From Nostocoides_A vanveenii (GTDB lineage: Bacteria; Actinomycetota; Actinomycetes; Actinomycetales; Dermatophilaceae): DNA of 64,000 nt. The notes under the pieces were generated by a model. The model saw nothing but the letters and a program-made list of their open reading frames with translations, was not told the DNA's origin and did no database searches. Positions 8,888-17,974 of this stretch are shown piece by piece. The stretch lies in the NCBI RefSeq assembly GCF_039531165.1, contig NZ_BAAAPN010000057.1, positions 1-64,000 on the forward strand, written 5' to 3'. Numbering within the stretch: position 1 is the first letter of the stretch; the number at the start of each line of letters is the position of its first letter. The position numbers and the translations under genes are program-made.

Positions 8888-10481
8888 ATGGACACCAACG
8901 ACTTCGACGTCATCGTTATCGGCTCGGGCATCGGCGGTCTCACCGCTGCCTCACTGCTGGCCCAACTCGCGGGCAAGCGCGTCCTGGTGCTGGAGCGGCA
9001 TTTCCGGCTCGGTGGTTTCACGCATGAGTTCCAGCGCCGGGGCTATCGCTGGGACGTCGGTCTGCACTATGTCGGCGGCATGGGCCGGGGCATGCGGGAG
9101 CGCGCCCTTATTGGACATGGTCACCGGCGGCCGGGTCGACTGGTCATCGATGCCCGCCAACTTCGACCACTTCCACTACCCCGGCTTCGACTTCGCCGTG
9201 CCCAACGACCCGGCGCAGTATCGGCAGCGCCTGGGCGAGCGCTTCCCCTCCGAACGCGACGCCATCGCGACCTACTTCCGGGATGTCCGTGGAGCCGCCG
9301 ATTGGTACGGCCTCGAGACATGGAGTTGGTCGGCGCGCGCAGGGGTCCGCGCGAGCCTGGCCGCCGGTCGCCCGCGCGCTCGGCGACTGGCCCTGATGAC
9401 CACCGGCGACTATCTGAACACCCACTTCCGCGACCCCAAGTTGCGCGCGCTGCTCGCCTCGCAGTGGGGTGACTACGGACTGCCGCCCGCACACAGCGCC
9501 TTCGGCAGCCACGCCCTGATCGTCCACCACTACCGGCACGGGGCGTGGTTCCCGGTCGGCGGCTCCGAAGCACTCGCCGAAGCCGCCCGCGAGGAGATCG
9601 AGGCCCACGGCGGCTCCTGCCGGATCAACCACGAGGTCACCGAGGTTGTCATCGAGAACGGTCGTGCGGTCGGTGTGCGGGCGCACGTCAAGGTGGGTCG
9701 CGGCGGTCGCGACGAGGTCTTCCGAGCGCCACTGGTGGTCTCCGATGCGGGGGCGCAAACGACATACGCCTCGCTTCTGCCGGATGGTGTCGCTGACAGC
9801 ATGCGAGCGGCGGCCGCCGCGTCCGAGTCCTCGATGACGGCCCTGACGCCTTACCAGGGACTCACCGGCGATCCGGCCAGGTTGGGTTTCCAGGGGGAGA
9901 ACCACTGACTCTTCACCACCTGGGACCACCAGGAGATCGCCGATCGTTGGGCCGAGGCGCTCGACGGGCGGCGGCTCGGGGCCTATCTGTCGTTCCCGTC
10001 GATGAAGGATCCGACGGCCACGCGGCATACGGCCGAAATCATCACCTTCGCGCGCGCCGACGGGTTCGCGCCGTGGGCCGGCACCGAATGGATGCGCCGT
10101 GGCGAGACGTATGCCGAGATGAAGGCCCGCGTGGCGGCCGGCCTGCTCGACGTGGTCGAGCAGCGCTGGCCGGGTTTCGGCGCCCTCGTCGACGTCCAGG
10201 AGGTCTCGACGCCGTTGACCGTGGAGAGCTTCACCGGGCACCGCGCGCGCGGGATCTACGGGTTGGCATCGACACCGGATCGGCTGCGGCGCAGGCTCAC
10301 TCCGGCAAAGACGCCCGTCCCGGGGCTGCTGCTCGCCGGTGCCGACGCCTGCGCGCTCGGCGTCATGGGCGCCGTCATGGGTGGCGTCTTCGCGGCCGGT
10401 GCCGCCTTGGGGCCGGCCGGCTTCCCGCGCATCATGGGGGCCGCCTCCAAACGGGCGAGCCAGGCCCAGTCGACCCGATAG
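8888..10481 (+). pseudogene. CrtI/RetSat-like FAD-dependent oxidoreductase, frameshift plus nonsense
   Basis: The locus reads as an approximately 530-residue flavoprotein of the phytoene desaturase/retinol saturase type. It has a dinucleotide motif GSGIGGL at residues 11-17, the conserved RGYRWDVGLHYVG block, and a C-terminal FAD-contact segment LLAGADACALGVMGAVMGG. One extra base near 9110, in the run between CGCGCC and TTGGAC, shifts the frame. In the downstream frame a TGA at 9906-9908 interrupts GENH and LFTTWDH, where a Trp codon would be expected. Apart from these two lesions the reading is continuous and well conserved. The family oxidises or isomerises polyenes, or reduces unsaturated lipids. 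Sequencing error or a recent pseudogene are both possible. Confidence 0.85.
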
Positions 10482-10483
10482 GC

Positions 10484-10540
10484 GCGACAAACCCCTCGTT
10501 CGCACGGGAAGACTTCTCGTGCGAACGAGGGGTTTGTCGC
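10484..10540. terminator. Perfect 23-bp inverted repeat, bidirectional terminator
   Basis: The arms 10484-10506 and 10518-10540 are perfectly complementary (beginning GCGACAAACCCC), with an 11-base loop. The repeat lies between the convergent flavoprotein and gntP genes. No long T-tract follows on either side. A two-way transcription terminator is the simplest reading. Confidence 0.75.
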
Positions 10541-10594
10541 ATAGGCCGGGAAAGCTGTCCGGCCCGATGCCACCCCGAGGCATCGGGCGGTGTC

Positions 10595-12013
10595 TTAGAC
10601 GAAGACGGAGAGCGCCAGCACGCTGAGCAGCCCGACCACCGAGATGACGGTCTCCATGACCGACCACGACTTGATGGTCTCCCCGACGGTTAGGCCGAAA
10701 TACTCCTTGACCAGCCAGAAGCCGGCGTCGTTGACGTGGCTGAAGAACAGCGAGCCGGCGCCGATGGCCAGGACGAGCAGGGCCAGCATCGGCTTGTCGA
10801 GGGTCGTGGTGAACTCCGAGACGATGCCGGCGGCAGTGATCGTCGCGACCGTGGCCGACCCAGTGGCCAGGCGGATGCCGACGGCGACCAGCCAGCCGAG
10901 CAGGAGGGGCGAGAGGCCGGAGCCCTGGGCGAGGTCACCGATCACCCGGCCCACACCGGCATCGACGAGCATCTGTTTGAAACCACCGCCTGCGGCCACG
11001 ATGAGCAGGATCCCGGCGATGGGCGGCAGCGAGGCGCCGATGGTCTTCTCGATCGCCTCCTTGCTCCGGCCGATGCCGAACCCGAGGAACCACATCGAGA
11101 CGAGCACTGCGAGCAGCAGTGCAACGGCCGGGGTGCCGAGGAACTCCAGGAAGGTGCGCAGACCATTGCCGTCCTCGAGGGTGATCTCGGCGACGGCGCG
11201 GGCCAGCATGAGCAGGACGGGCAAGGTGATGGAGATGACGGCGGGGCCGAAGCCGGGGCGCTTGGTGATGGGCTGGCCGGGCTCGGAGTCGACCGGACCA
11301 CTTCCGCCGACCGCCAGAGCAGAGGCGTGCTTGGGAACCCACTGATCGACGAAGCGCGCGAGCAGCGGACCCGCGATGACCAGCGTCGGGACGGCGACGA
11401 CGAGACCGAAGATCAAAACCGTCCCCATGTCGGCGCCGAGGGCGTCGATGGCGACGAGCGGACCGGGGTGGGGCGGGACGAAGCCGTGCAGGATGGAAAG
11501 GCCGGCCAGCGCGGGGATGCCCACCTTCATCAGGGACATGTCGAGCTTGCGGGCCACCAAGATGACGACGGGCACCAGCAGCACCACGCCGACTTCGAAG
11601 AAGAGCGGGATGCCGAGGATGAAGGCGATTCCGGCCATTACCCAGGGCAGGCGTGCCTCGCTCACCCCGTTGATGAGTTTGTCGACGATGGATTCCGAGC
11701 CGCCCGAATCCTGCAGCAGCTTGCCGATCATCGCGCCGAGGGCGACGAGCAGGCCCACCGATCCGGTGGTCTTGCCGAAGCCGGTCGTGAAGCTGGTGAC
11801 GATGTCGGCCGGAGCAACAGCAGCCACGCCGCCCATCACCGCGGCACCGATGATCAGGGCAAGGAAGGGATGCCATTTCGCCCAGCTGATCAGCAGCACG
11901 ACGGCGGCGATGCCGGCCAGGGCGGCGGCGATGAGTTGGCCGTCGCCGGCCGAGGTCAGCGAGGGGGCGTCCTCGGCGGCGAAGCGGCCGAGCGCGGTCA
12001 AGGTCGTGGTCAT
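10595..12013 (-). CDS. gntP: GntP family gluconate permease
   Basis: The 472-residue product is a hydrophobic carrier with about a dozen membrane segments and typical GntP blocks such as HGFVPPHPGP and LATGSATVATITAAGI. It would import gluconate, or a related sugar acid, with protons across the cytoplasmic membrane. The ATG at 12013 overlaps the stop of gntK by 4 bases, so the two are translationally coupled. It ends next to a strong bidirectional hairpin. The divergent GntR gene is the likely regulator. No copy of the dispersed word falls between 10117 and 13550. Confidence 0.93.
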   Translation of the reverse strand: MTTTLTALGRFAAEDAPSLTSAGDGQLIAAALAGIAAVVLLISWAKWHPFLALIIGAAVMGGVAAVAPADIVTSFTTGFGKTTGSVGLLVALGAMIGKLLQDSGGSESIVDKLINGVSEARLPWVMAGIAFILGIPLFFEVGVVLLVPVVILVARKLDMSLMKVGIPALAGLSILHGFVPPHPGPLVAIDALGADMGTVLIFGLVVAVPTLVIAGPLLARFVDQWVPKHASALAVGGSGPVDSEPGQPITKRPGFGPAVISITLPVLLMLARAVAEITLEDGNGLRTFLEFLGTPAVALLLAVLVSMWFLGFGIGRSKEAIEKTIGASLPPIAGILLIVAAGGGFKQMLVDAGVGRVIGDLAQGSGLSPLLLGWLVAVGIRLATGSATVATITAAGIVSEFTTTLDKPMLALLVLAIGAGSLFFSHVNDAGFWLVKEYFGLTVGETIKSWSVMETVISVVGLLSVLALSVFV

Positions 12014-12576
12014 TTGGCCTCTCCGATCCGGGGGGTGGTCAGGATGACGGCGGGTGCGCCGAGATGGGTGGCTACCGCCGCGACGATGTCGTCGACGGGC
12101 AGGTCGAAGTCGATGGTGACGCCGCTCTCGTCGGCCTCCAGCGGCTCCAGGGTGGCGAACTGGCTGTCCACCAGCGCGACCGGCATGAAGTGCCCGGGCC
12201 GGCCGGCAACGCGACGCGCGACGACCTCGCGATCGCCGTGGAGGTGGACGAACTCCACCTCGTCGTTCCCCTCGCGGAGCAGGTCGCGATAGTTGCGCTT
12301 GAGCGCGGAACAGGCGAGCACCGCGCCGGTCTCGTGATGACCGCGCAGCCACTGCGCGAGCGCGGACAACCACGGCGCACGGTCCTGGTCGTCCAAGGGG
12401 ATGCCGGCGGACATCTTGGCGATATTGGCCTCCGGGTGGAAGTCGTCCGCGTCCGCGTAAGGGACCTTCAGACGCTGGGCGAGGGCGGCGCCGACCGTCG
12501 TCTTGCCGCAGCCCGAGACGCCCATGACCACGACGAGCGCCGCGGGTCCGGGGCTTGCTGGGGGTGAGTTCGTCAT
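12010..12576 (-). CDS. gntK: Gluconokinase
   Basis: The 188-residue protein has the P-loop GVSGCGKTT near its N-terminus, followed by YADADDFHPEANIAKMSAGIPLDDQDRAPWL, the signature of GntK-type gluconate kinases. It phosphorylates gluconate with ATP to 6-phosphogluconate. ATG 12576 is preceded at good distance by GGAG; two further in-frame ATGs lie upstream (12588 and 12594). It is the first gene of a gntK-gntP operon and is divergent from the FCD-type GntR regulator. Confidence 0.94.
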   Translation of the reverse strand: MTNSPPASPGPAALVVVMGVSGCGKTTVGAALAQRLKVPYADADDFHPEANIAKMSAGIPLDDQDRAPWLSALAQWLRGHHETGAVLACSALKRNYRDLLREGNDEVEFVHLHGDREVVARRVAGRPGHFMPVALVDSQFATLEPLEADESGVTIDFDLPVDDIVAAVATHLGAPAVILTTPRIGEAK

Positions 12577-12725
12577 TGAGTGCTCCATGTGCAACGGATG
12601 CCTCTTCGCATCCGATTGAGAGGATTCGCGTAAAACAACCTACGAATCAAATCGCTTGGCCAAATAAGTATGCTTTATGAGACGCGAAGGCTGGAGTGAT
12701 CGGCGAAGTGAGGGAGGATGACCGT
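12577..12725. promoter_or_regulatory. gntK / gntR divergent control region
   Basis: This 149-bp gap is noticeably AT-rich for the window. It holds an inverted repeat GATTCG-N14-CGAATC (12623-12628 and 12643-12648) and the palindrome TTGGCCAA (12656-12663). Either could bind the adjacent GntR regulator. Neither matches a consensus I can name with certainty. The Shine-Dalgarno AGGGAGG for gntR ends about 8 bases before the ATG at 12726. Confidence 0.5.
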
Positions 12726-13505
12726 ATGACCGCTGTCCTACCCCCACCCCTTACCCCCGGTGCCGAACGCCCCGAGGGTGAGCCGGCCGACTTGCACTCG
12801 GCTGTCGTCAACCGCCTGGGTGAGGACATCGTCAGCGGTCGATTGGAGTCCGGCGCCGTCCTGTCCTCGGAGCAGTTGGAGACGCGCTACGGCGCCTCCC
12901 GATCGGTCATGCGCGAGGCCATCCGCGTCCTGGAGCAACTCGGGATGGCCGCGAGCCGGCGCCGCGTGGGCGTCACTATCGCCTCGCGCGAGATGTGGAA
13001 GGTCTTCGACCCGCTGGTCATCCGATGGCGGCTCGGCTCGGCCGAACGGGACAACCAACTGCGCTCGCTCTCGGAGTTGCGCCGGGGGTTCGAGCCGGTC
13101 GCCGCGGAACTGGCCGCTCAGCGCGCGACGCCCGACCAGTGCGCGACCCTGACGGGGGCGGTCATGGAGATGGTGCGTCACGGCAAGGCCGGCGACCTGC
13201 GCGCCTATCTCGCCGCCGACGTCGTCTTCCATTCGACCTTGATGAAGGCGTCCGGCAACGAGATGATCGCCGCTCTCGACGGTGTGGTCGCCGAGGTGCT
13301 CACCGGCCGCACCGAACACGACCTGATGCCCGCGCAGCCGCGAACCGAGGCGATCCGCCTCCATGCGGATGTGGCAACGGCCGTGGTCTCAGGCGATCCT
13401 GAGGCTGCCCGCGCCGCCATGGAGGCGATCATCGCCGAGGCCGCCCACGCGATCGCCCTGCAACTCGACCTCCTGCCGTCGACGCCCACGAGCACTTCTT
13501 CGTAG
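12726..13505 (+). CDS. GntR family regulator (FadR/FCD subfamily)
   Basis: The 259-residue protein has an N-terminal winged helix (about residues 20-90, with SSEQLETRYGASRSVMREAIRVLEQLG, written here as one motif block) and a C-terminal FCD domain. The FCD metal-binding positions are suggested by FHSTLMKASGN and LHADVATAV. FCD-type GntR proteins sense sugar acids or other carboxylates. Its position directly opposite gntK-gntP suggests that it represses gluconate uptake and is released by gluconate or 6-phosphogluconate. ATG 12726 follows a strong ribosome-binding site; an upstream GTG at 12696 is less likely. Confidence 0.9.
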   Translation: MTAVLPPPLTPGAERPEGEPADLHSAVVNRLGEDIVSGRLESGAVLSSEQLETRYGASRSVMREAIRVLEQLGMAASRRRVGVTIASREMWKVFDPLVIRWRLGSAERDNQLRSLSELRRGFEPVAAELAAQRATPDQCATLTGAVMEMVRHGKAGDLRAYLAADVVFHSTLMKASGNEMIAALDGVVAEVLTGRTEHDLMPAQPRTEAIRLHADVATAVVSGDPEAARAAMEAIIAEAAHAIALQLDLLPSTPTSTSS

Positions 13506-13668
13506 AAGACACGATTCCTGGCGGGGGATTCCGAAGCAAAGTGCGCCAACGGCATACGTAATCCGTCGTGGAATAGCCAATGCGTGTCCGAATGCGCAAC
13601 AATGGGTGCCACCCACTAACAGGCACGTGCCCCGCCGGAGGACGGCCGGGCAAGGAGGCAGCACCATC
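13506..13668 (+). promoter_or_regulatory. Leader of the class III aminotransferase gene
   Basis: This 163-bp gap carries one copy of the dispersed word (13550-13558) and ends with a strong Shine-Dalgarno AAGGAGG 10 bases before the ATG. No terminator for the GntR gene is evident. Confidence 0.35.
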
Positions 13669-15078
13669 ATGACCGCGTCCACCACCTGGCCCCAGCCCGA
13701 CCCGGCCACCCGCCGCTGGCTGCCCGAGACCTCGACCCCGCTCGACCAGGCGCGGGTGGCGAGCCTGCTCGCCGCGGAATGGGAGCGCTTCACCGCCTCC
13801 ACGGCCGCATCGGGCGCCCACAACGAGCAGGCAAGCAAGTCGCTCCCGCTCGGCGTTACCTCCTCCTTCCAACACTGGGACCCCTACCCCATCTCGATCG
13901 CCTCCGCCCGCGGCGCGTGGCTGACCGATGTCGACGGCCGCCGCCTGCTCGATCTGTCGATGGGCTTCGGTGCAATGCTCGTCGGTCACCTCAACCCGGT
14001 CGTGATCGAGGAGGTCCAGAAGGCCCTGACCGACGTCGGCACCTTGTTCGTGACGCCCTCGCCCACCGCGACCGAGGTTGCCGAGCGCTTCCAGCGCCGC
14101 TTTGGGCTGGACATGCTGCGCTTCACCAACTCCGGCACCGAGTCCTTGATGTATGCCGTTCGCGCCGCCCGCGCGTTCACCGGCCGCAAGGCGATCATCA
14201 AGATCGAGGGCGGCTACCACGGCGGGTATGACGCGCTGCAGGTCTCGGTCAAGCCGGGCCTGGACGAGATCGGCCCGGCGGACGCCCCGACGCCGCAGGT
14301 GCCCTTCGACGTCGAGGCCGGAACGGTCTATGTCGTCCCCTACAACGACCTGGACCGGCTGACCGCGATCCTCGACGCCTATGGCAGCGAGATCGCCGCG
14401 ATGGTGCTCGAGCCGGTGCTGGAGAACATCGCCATCGTCGTCCCGGACGAGGGCTACCTCGCCGGCGTCCGCGCGGCCTGTGACGCCCACGGCGTCGTCC
14501 TGATCTTCGACGAGGTCAAGACCGGCCTGACCGCCGGGTATGCCGGCGCCAGCCAGCGCCTGGGCATCAAGCCCGACCTGGTCACCCTGGCCAAGAGCAT
14601 CGGCGGTGGCTTCCCGCTGGCCGCGTTCGGCGGGCGCAAGGAGGTCATGGAGGTCGTCGTCGACGGCCGGATGGCGCACTTCGGCACCTACAACGGCAAC
14701 CCGCTGGTGATGGCGGCCGCCAAGGCCGTTGACGAGATCTGCACCCACGAGGCCCTCGACGCCGCGGAGAAGATCAACATCGGCACCCTCGATGCGGTGG
14801 ACGAGATCATCGCGGAGTTCAAGCTGCCGGCCCACACCGTGGCGTTGGGGGTCAAGGGCTGCATCACCTGGTCACCGACTCCGGTGCGCAACTATCGCGA
14901 CTACAAGGCCACCGACTTCCAGGTCGCCGAGCTGTCCTGGCTCTGGGGTGTCAACCGCGGCATCCTAACCCCGCCCGGACTGGACGAGCAGTGGCTGGTC
15001 TCGCTCGCGCACACCCAGGCCGAGATGGACGTGCTCGTCAGCGACTTCCGCGCGCTGGCCGAGGCCCTGCGCGCCTGA
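13669..15078 (+). CDS. Class III PLP aminotransferase, GSA aminomutase-like
   Basis: The 469-residue protein has the fold-type I aminotransferase landmarks. FTNSGTESLMYAVRAARAFTG is in the cofactor region, FDEVKTG holds the PLP-ring Asp, and LVTLAKSIGGGFP holds the Schiff-base lysine (about K309). Overall it is closest in style to glutamate-1-semialdehyde 2,1-aminomutases. It lies far from any haem biosynthesis gene, so it is more likely a catabolic or amino-acid transaminase of that subgroup. It has its own ribosome-binding site and stands alone. The substrate cannot be read from sequence. Confidence 0.85.
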   Translation: MTASTTWPQPDPATRRWLPETSTPLDQARVASLLAAEWERFTASTAASGAHNEQASKSLPLGVTSSFQHWDPYPISIASARGAWLTDVDGRRLLDLSMGFGAMLVGHLNPVVIEEVQKALTDVGTLFVTPSPTATEVAERFQRRFGLDMLRFTNSGTESLMYAVRAARAFTGRKAIIKIEGGYHGGYDALQVSVKPGLDEIGPADAPTPQVPFDVEAGTVYVVPYNDLDRLTAILDAYGSEIAAMVLEPVLENIAIVVPDEGYLAGVRAACDAHGVVLIFDEVKTGLTAGYAGASQRLGIKPDLVTLAKSIGGGFPLAAFGGRKEVMEVVVDGRMAHFGTYNGNPLVMAAAKAVDEICTHEALDAAEKINIGTLDAVDEIIAEFKLPAHTVALGVKGCITWSPTPVRNYRDYKATDFQVAELSWLWGVNRGILTPPGLDEQWLVSLAHTQAEMDVLVSDFRALAEALRA

Positions 15079-15134
15079 CCCGTCGCGTGTACACTCCAAC
15101 CCCGTCGCCCGGACCCGCTCGACGGGGGAGAGGC

Positions 15135-16149
15135 ATGGGAGCGAGCGGTAGCATCCGGAGCCCTGAGTGGGGCCCCTGATCAACGCGGCACGCCCCGGAG
15201 CGAGAGCCTGCTCACGGTCCTGATCGCCTTCGGTGCCAACCCGTTGATTGCCGGCGCCAAAACCGTCGTAGCCGCGATGACCGGCTCGGCGTCGATGCTC
15301 GCCGAGGCAGCGCACTCCTGGGTCGACACCGGCAACGAGATTTTCCTGCTCATCGGCACCCGGCGCGCGGCCAAGCCGCCGGACCCCGGACACCCCCTCG
15401 GGTATGGCGGGTCGGCTATATCTGGTCGATGTTCGCCGCCTTCGGCCTCTTCGCGGTTGGGGCGGCCGTCTCGGTCTGGCATGGCATCGCCACGCTGCGG
15501 TCGCCCGGGACGGAGGAAGCGGCATACGGCTGGGCGTATGCCGTTCTCGCGCTTTCCGCTGTCCTGGAAGGGATTTTGTTCACAGGCGCTGCATCAAGCG
15601 CGCACGGGTGCGGGGAAGCGGCGGGTGCACCCGCTGCGTTATGTCCGGCTGACGTCGGATTCGATGCTGCGCGCGGTCTTCGCCGAGGACCTGTCCGCGC
15701 TCATCGGGATCGTGCTCGCGGGTCTCGGCATCGGCCTGCACCATCTGACCGGCAACCCGAGATGGGATGCGATCGGCTCGATCGCCGTCGGCGTCCTCCT
15801 CGGCGTCGTCGCGGTCTTCCTGATCGGGCGCAATATGGACTTCCTCACCGGCGAGGCCGCGACGCCGCTCAGCCGCAACCGCGCCCTGGAGGCGTTGCTA
15901 TCGCGCCCCGTCATCGAGCGGGGCAGCTTCCTCCACCTCGAATGGGTGGGTGCCAATATCGTCTTCATGGTCGCCAGCGTCGACCTCGTCGGCAATGACC
16001 CGGAGGACGTCGTCGCCGAGAATCTGCAGGCGGTGGAGGACGCCCTCAACGCGCGCCCGGAGATCGCCCAGGCCGTGCTGAGCCTGACCCGGCCCGGCGA
16101 CGCGACCGACCTGCGACCCGGCCCGCTCCCGGCCTGGTATCTCGACTAG
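15135..16149 (+). pseudogene. Cation diffusion facilitator exporter with frameshifts
   Basis: The sequence encodes a CDF-type metal transporter, with LTGSASMLAEAAHSWVDTGN-like helix 2 (read here as MTGSASMLAEAAHSWVDTGN) and DPGHPLGYG near 15400. The frame then changes near 15410. The segment 15429-15570 continues the homology in another frame (MFAAFGLFAVGAAVSVWHG), and a second shift near 15570 restores the first frame through LTSDSMLRAVFAEDLSALIGI to the end at 16149. An N-terminal shift near 15165 is also likely, because the ATG at 15135 soon meets a TGA. The family exports Zn, Fe or Co by proton antiport. The compensated segment contains an inverted pair of the dispersed word (15520-15543). 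Confidence 0.8.
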
Positions 16150-16228
16150 GCGGCACGCCGATGAGACCACGGGCTACAGACTCGCTAATCTCGACTCGCC
16201 CCCACCCCCCGAAGGAAGCGCTCCCGCT

Positions 16229-16660
16229 ATGCCGATGATCGACGTCTACGCCACCGCCGGAACCTTTGCCGACACCATCTCGCTGGCGGCCGATGTGGCG
16301 GCCGCGGTGATGGATGTCGAGCAGGTGCCCAATATTCCGATGTTCCGCAAGAACACGGCGGCGTTCGTCCACGAGTTGCCGGCGGGCTCGATCGCCAATG
16401 TCGACGGCGACAGCAACTACGTCCGCGTGCAGGTGCTCACCAACGCCGGCGCCCTTGACCGGGACAAGCAGGTCGCCGTGGGCGAGCGGCTCACCGCGAT
16501 CATCGCGGCTGCAGCCGGTGCCGACAGCCTGGCCCAGCGCACCTGGGTGCTGCTCACCGAAGCGCCCGAGGGCGGCTGGGGACTGTGGGGGCACGCTCAT
16601 ACGAACGCGGAGCTCGTCACGGCGGCGCGCGCCGAGATCGCCCGCCAGAGCGGTGCCTGA
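16229..16660 (+). CDS. Tautomerase family protein
   Basis: The 143-residue product begins MPMIDVYATAGTF, so removal of Met would expose an N-terminal proline, the catalytic base of 4-oxalocrotonate tautomerase-type enzymes. It is about twice the length of a single 4-OT unit, which fits the fused or MIF-like actinobacterial members. Conserved blocks include NIPMFRKNTAAFVHELP and RTWVLLTEAPEGGWG. The substrate is unknown; keto-enol tautomerisation is inferred. The next gene starts 4 bp after its stop, suggesting co-transcription with the SRPBCC protein. Confidence 0.8.
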   Translation: MPMIDVYATAGTFADTISLAADVAAAVMDVEQVPNIPMFRKNTAAFVHELPAGSIANVDGDSNYVRVQVLTNAGALDRDKQVAVGERLTAIIAAAAGADSLAQRTWVLLTEAPEGGWGLWGHAHTNAELVTAARAEIARQSGA

Positions 16661-16663
16661 CCC

Positions 16664-17125
16664 ATGCCCAAGCCGTATGCCGTGACCCGCACCACCGAGA
16701 TCGCCGCACCGTGTGCGGCGATCCTGGCTCTCCTGACCGACTTCCACCAGTGGCGCACGTGGTCGCCCTGGGAGGATCTCGACCCGGCGATGCAGCGCAG
16801 CTACAGCGGCTCCGCGAGCGGGGTGGGCGCGGCCTACGCTTGGGAGGGCAACAAGAAGGCGGGCAAGGGGACGATGGCGATCACCGGCGTCACCGACGAC
16901 CGGGTCGATGTGGCGCTGCACTTCGACAAGCCCTTCCCGGCGGACAATCGCATCGTCTTCACGCTCGCGCCGACCGGGCCGGAGCGCACGCGGGTCACCT
17001 GGTCGATGTACGGCGAGATGGGCCTGATGATGCGGATCTTCGCGCTGGTCAAGTCCATGGACTCCCTTGTCGGGCCGGACTTCGAGAAGGGGCTGGCCCG
17101 GCTCAAGTCCGCGGCCGAGGCCTGA
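16664..17125 (+). CDS. SRPBCC (polyketide cyclase/START-like) family protein
   Basis: The 153-residue protein shows the SRPBCC pattern: an N-terminal strand RTTEIAAPCAAILALLTDFHQW, then WSPWEDLDP, and a C-terminal helix (residues about 125-150) that would close the hydrophobic pocket. Such proteins bind small hydrophobic ligands or act as cyclases; the ligand here is unknown. It follows the tautomerase gene by 3 bases and ends 1 bp before the convergent SDR gene. A copy of the dispersed word overlaps codons 5-8. Confidence 0.8.
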   Translation: MPKPYAVTRTTEIAAPCAAILALLTDFHQWRTWSPWEDLDPAMQRSYSGSASGVGAAYAWEGNKKAGKGTMAITGVTDDRVDVALHFDKPFPADNRIVFTLAPTGPERTRVTWSMYGEMGLMMRIFALVKSMDSLVGPDFEKGLARLKSAAEA

Positions 17126-17126
17126 C

Positions 17127-17894
17127 TCACAGCACGGCGGTCATCCCGCCGTCGACAAAGATCGTCTGGCCGTTGACGAAGTCCGAGGCCGGGCTGGCCA
17201 GCCACAACAGGGTGCCCGTGAGGTCCTCGACCCGGCCCCAGCGGCCGGCCGGCGTTCGTGCCTGAACCCACGACGTGAAGTCCTCGTCCGCCACCAGCGC
17301 CGAGGTCAGTTCGGTCGCGAAATACCCGGGTGCGATGGCGTTGACGCAGATGCCGGCGGTTGCCAGGTCGGCGCACATGCCCTTGACGAGCATGCGCACG
17401 GCACCCTTGCTGGCGCTGTAGGGAGCGATGCCGGGGCGGGCGAGCTCGGACTGGACCGAGGCGATGACGATGACCTTGCCGCGGCCCCGCTCGATCATGC
17501 CGCGGGCCGCTTCACGGGTGACCAGGAAGACGCTGCGCACATTGGTCGTCATCACCGCGTCGAAATCCGCGGTCGCGAAATCGGTCAGCGGGGCGCGGCG
17601 TTGCATACCGGCGTTGTTGACGAGAATGTCGATCCGCCCGACCCGAGCCAGGCCGTCACGCACCTGGTCCTCGTCGGTGACGTCGAAGGCGGCGATGCGC
17701 ACCGGCCCCGGCCCGGCATCGGCCAACTCCTCGCGCGTGCGTTCCAGCGCCTGCGCGGTGCGCGCGTTGAGGATGACGTCGGCGCCGGCCTCGACGAGGG
17801 CCCGGGCCAGCGCCTTGCCGATGCCCTTGCTCGAGCCGGTGACCAGGGCGCGCGCGCCGGTGATGTCGAAGGGGGAGGTGGCCATGGCGGTCAT
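17127..17894 (-). CDS. SDR oxidoreductase, gluconate 5-dehydrogenase-like
   Basis: The 255-residue protein is a classical short-chain dehydrogenase. It has the cofactor motif TGSSKGIG, the NNAG motif, and the Ser-Tyr-Lys triad in ASVQSELARPGIAPYSASKG. The stretch VNNAGMQRRAPLTDF and the end FVNGQTIFVDGG closely follow the gluconate 5-dehydrogenase (IdnO/Gno) subgroup, which interconverts gluconate and 5-ketogluconate. This fits the gluconate permease and kinase a few kilobases away. ATG 17894 is used; ATG 17885 is an alternative. The 3' end nearly touches the convergent SRPBCC gene. Confidence 0.85.
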   Translation of the reverse strand: MTAMATSPFDITGARALVTGSSKGIGKALARALVEAGADVILNARTAQALERTREELADAGPGPVRIAAFDVTDEDQVRDGLARVGRIDILVNNAGMQRRAPLTDFATADFDAVMTTNVRSVFLVTREAARGMIERGRGKVIVIASVQSELARPGIAPYSASKGAVRMLVKGMCADLATAGICVNAIAPGYFATELTSALVADEDFTSWVQARTPAGRWGRVEDLTGTLLWLASPASDFVNGQTIFVDGGMTAVL

Positions 17895-17974
17895 CGTCCC
17901 ACCCGGCGGACCGTCGGGGGCGGGGAAGGGGAAAGCGGTGGCAGTCCGAGGCCCGGCCGCCGTAGCGTGAGCAG

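Noticed and set aside
9906..9908. In-frame TGA as a selenocysteine or recoded codon
   Set aside because: A frameshift lies 800 bp upstream in the same gene, the position suits Trp rather than Cys, and no downstream hairpin of SECIS type stands out. Mutation or sequencing error is simpler.
15410..15575. Programmed frameshifting in the CDF gene
   Set aside because: Two opposite shifts about 160 bp apart, without slippery runs, look like compensating indels or errors rather than a programmed site.
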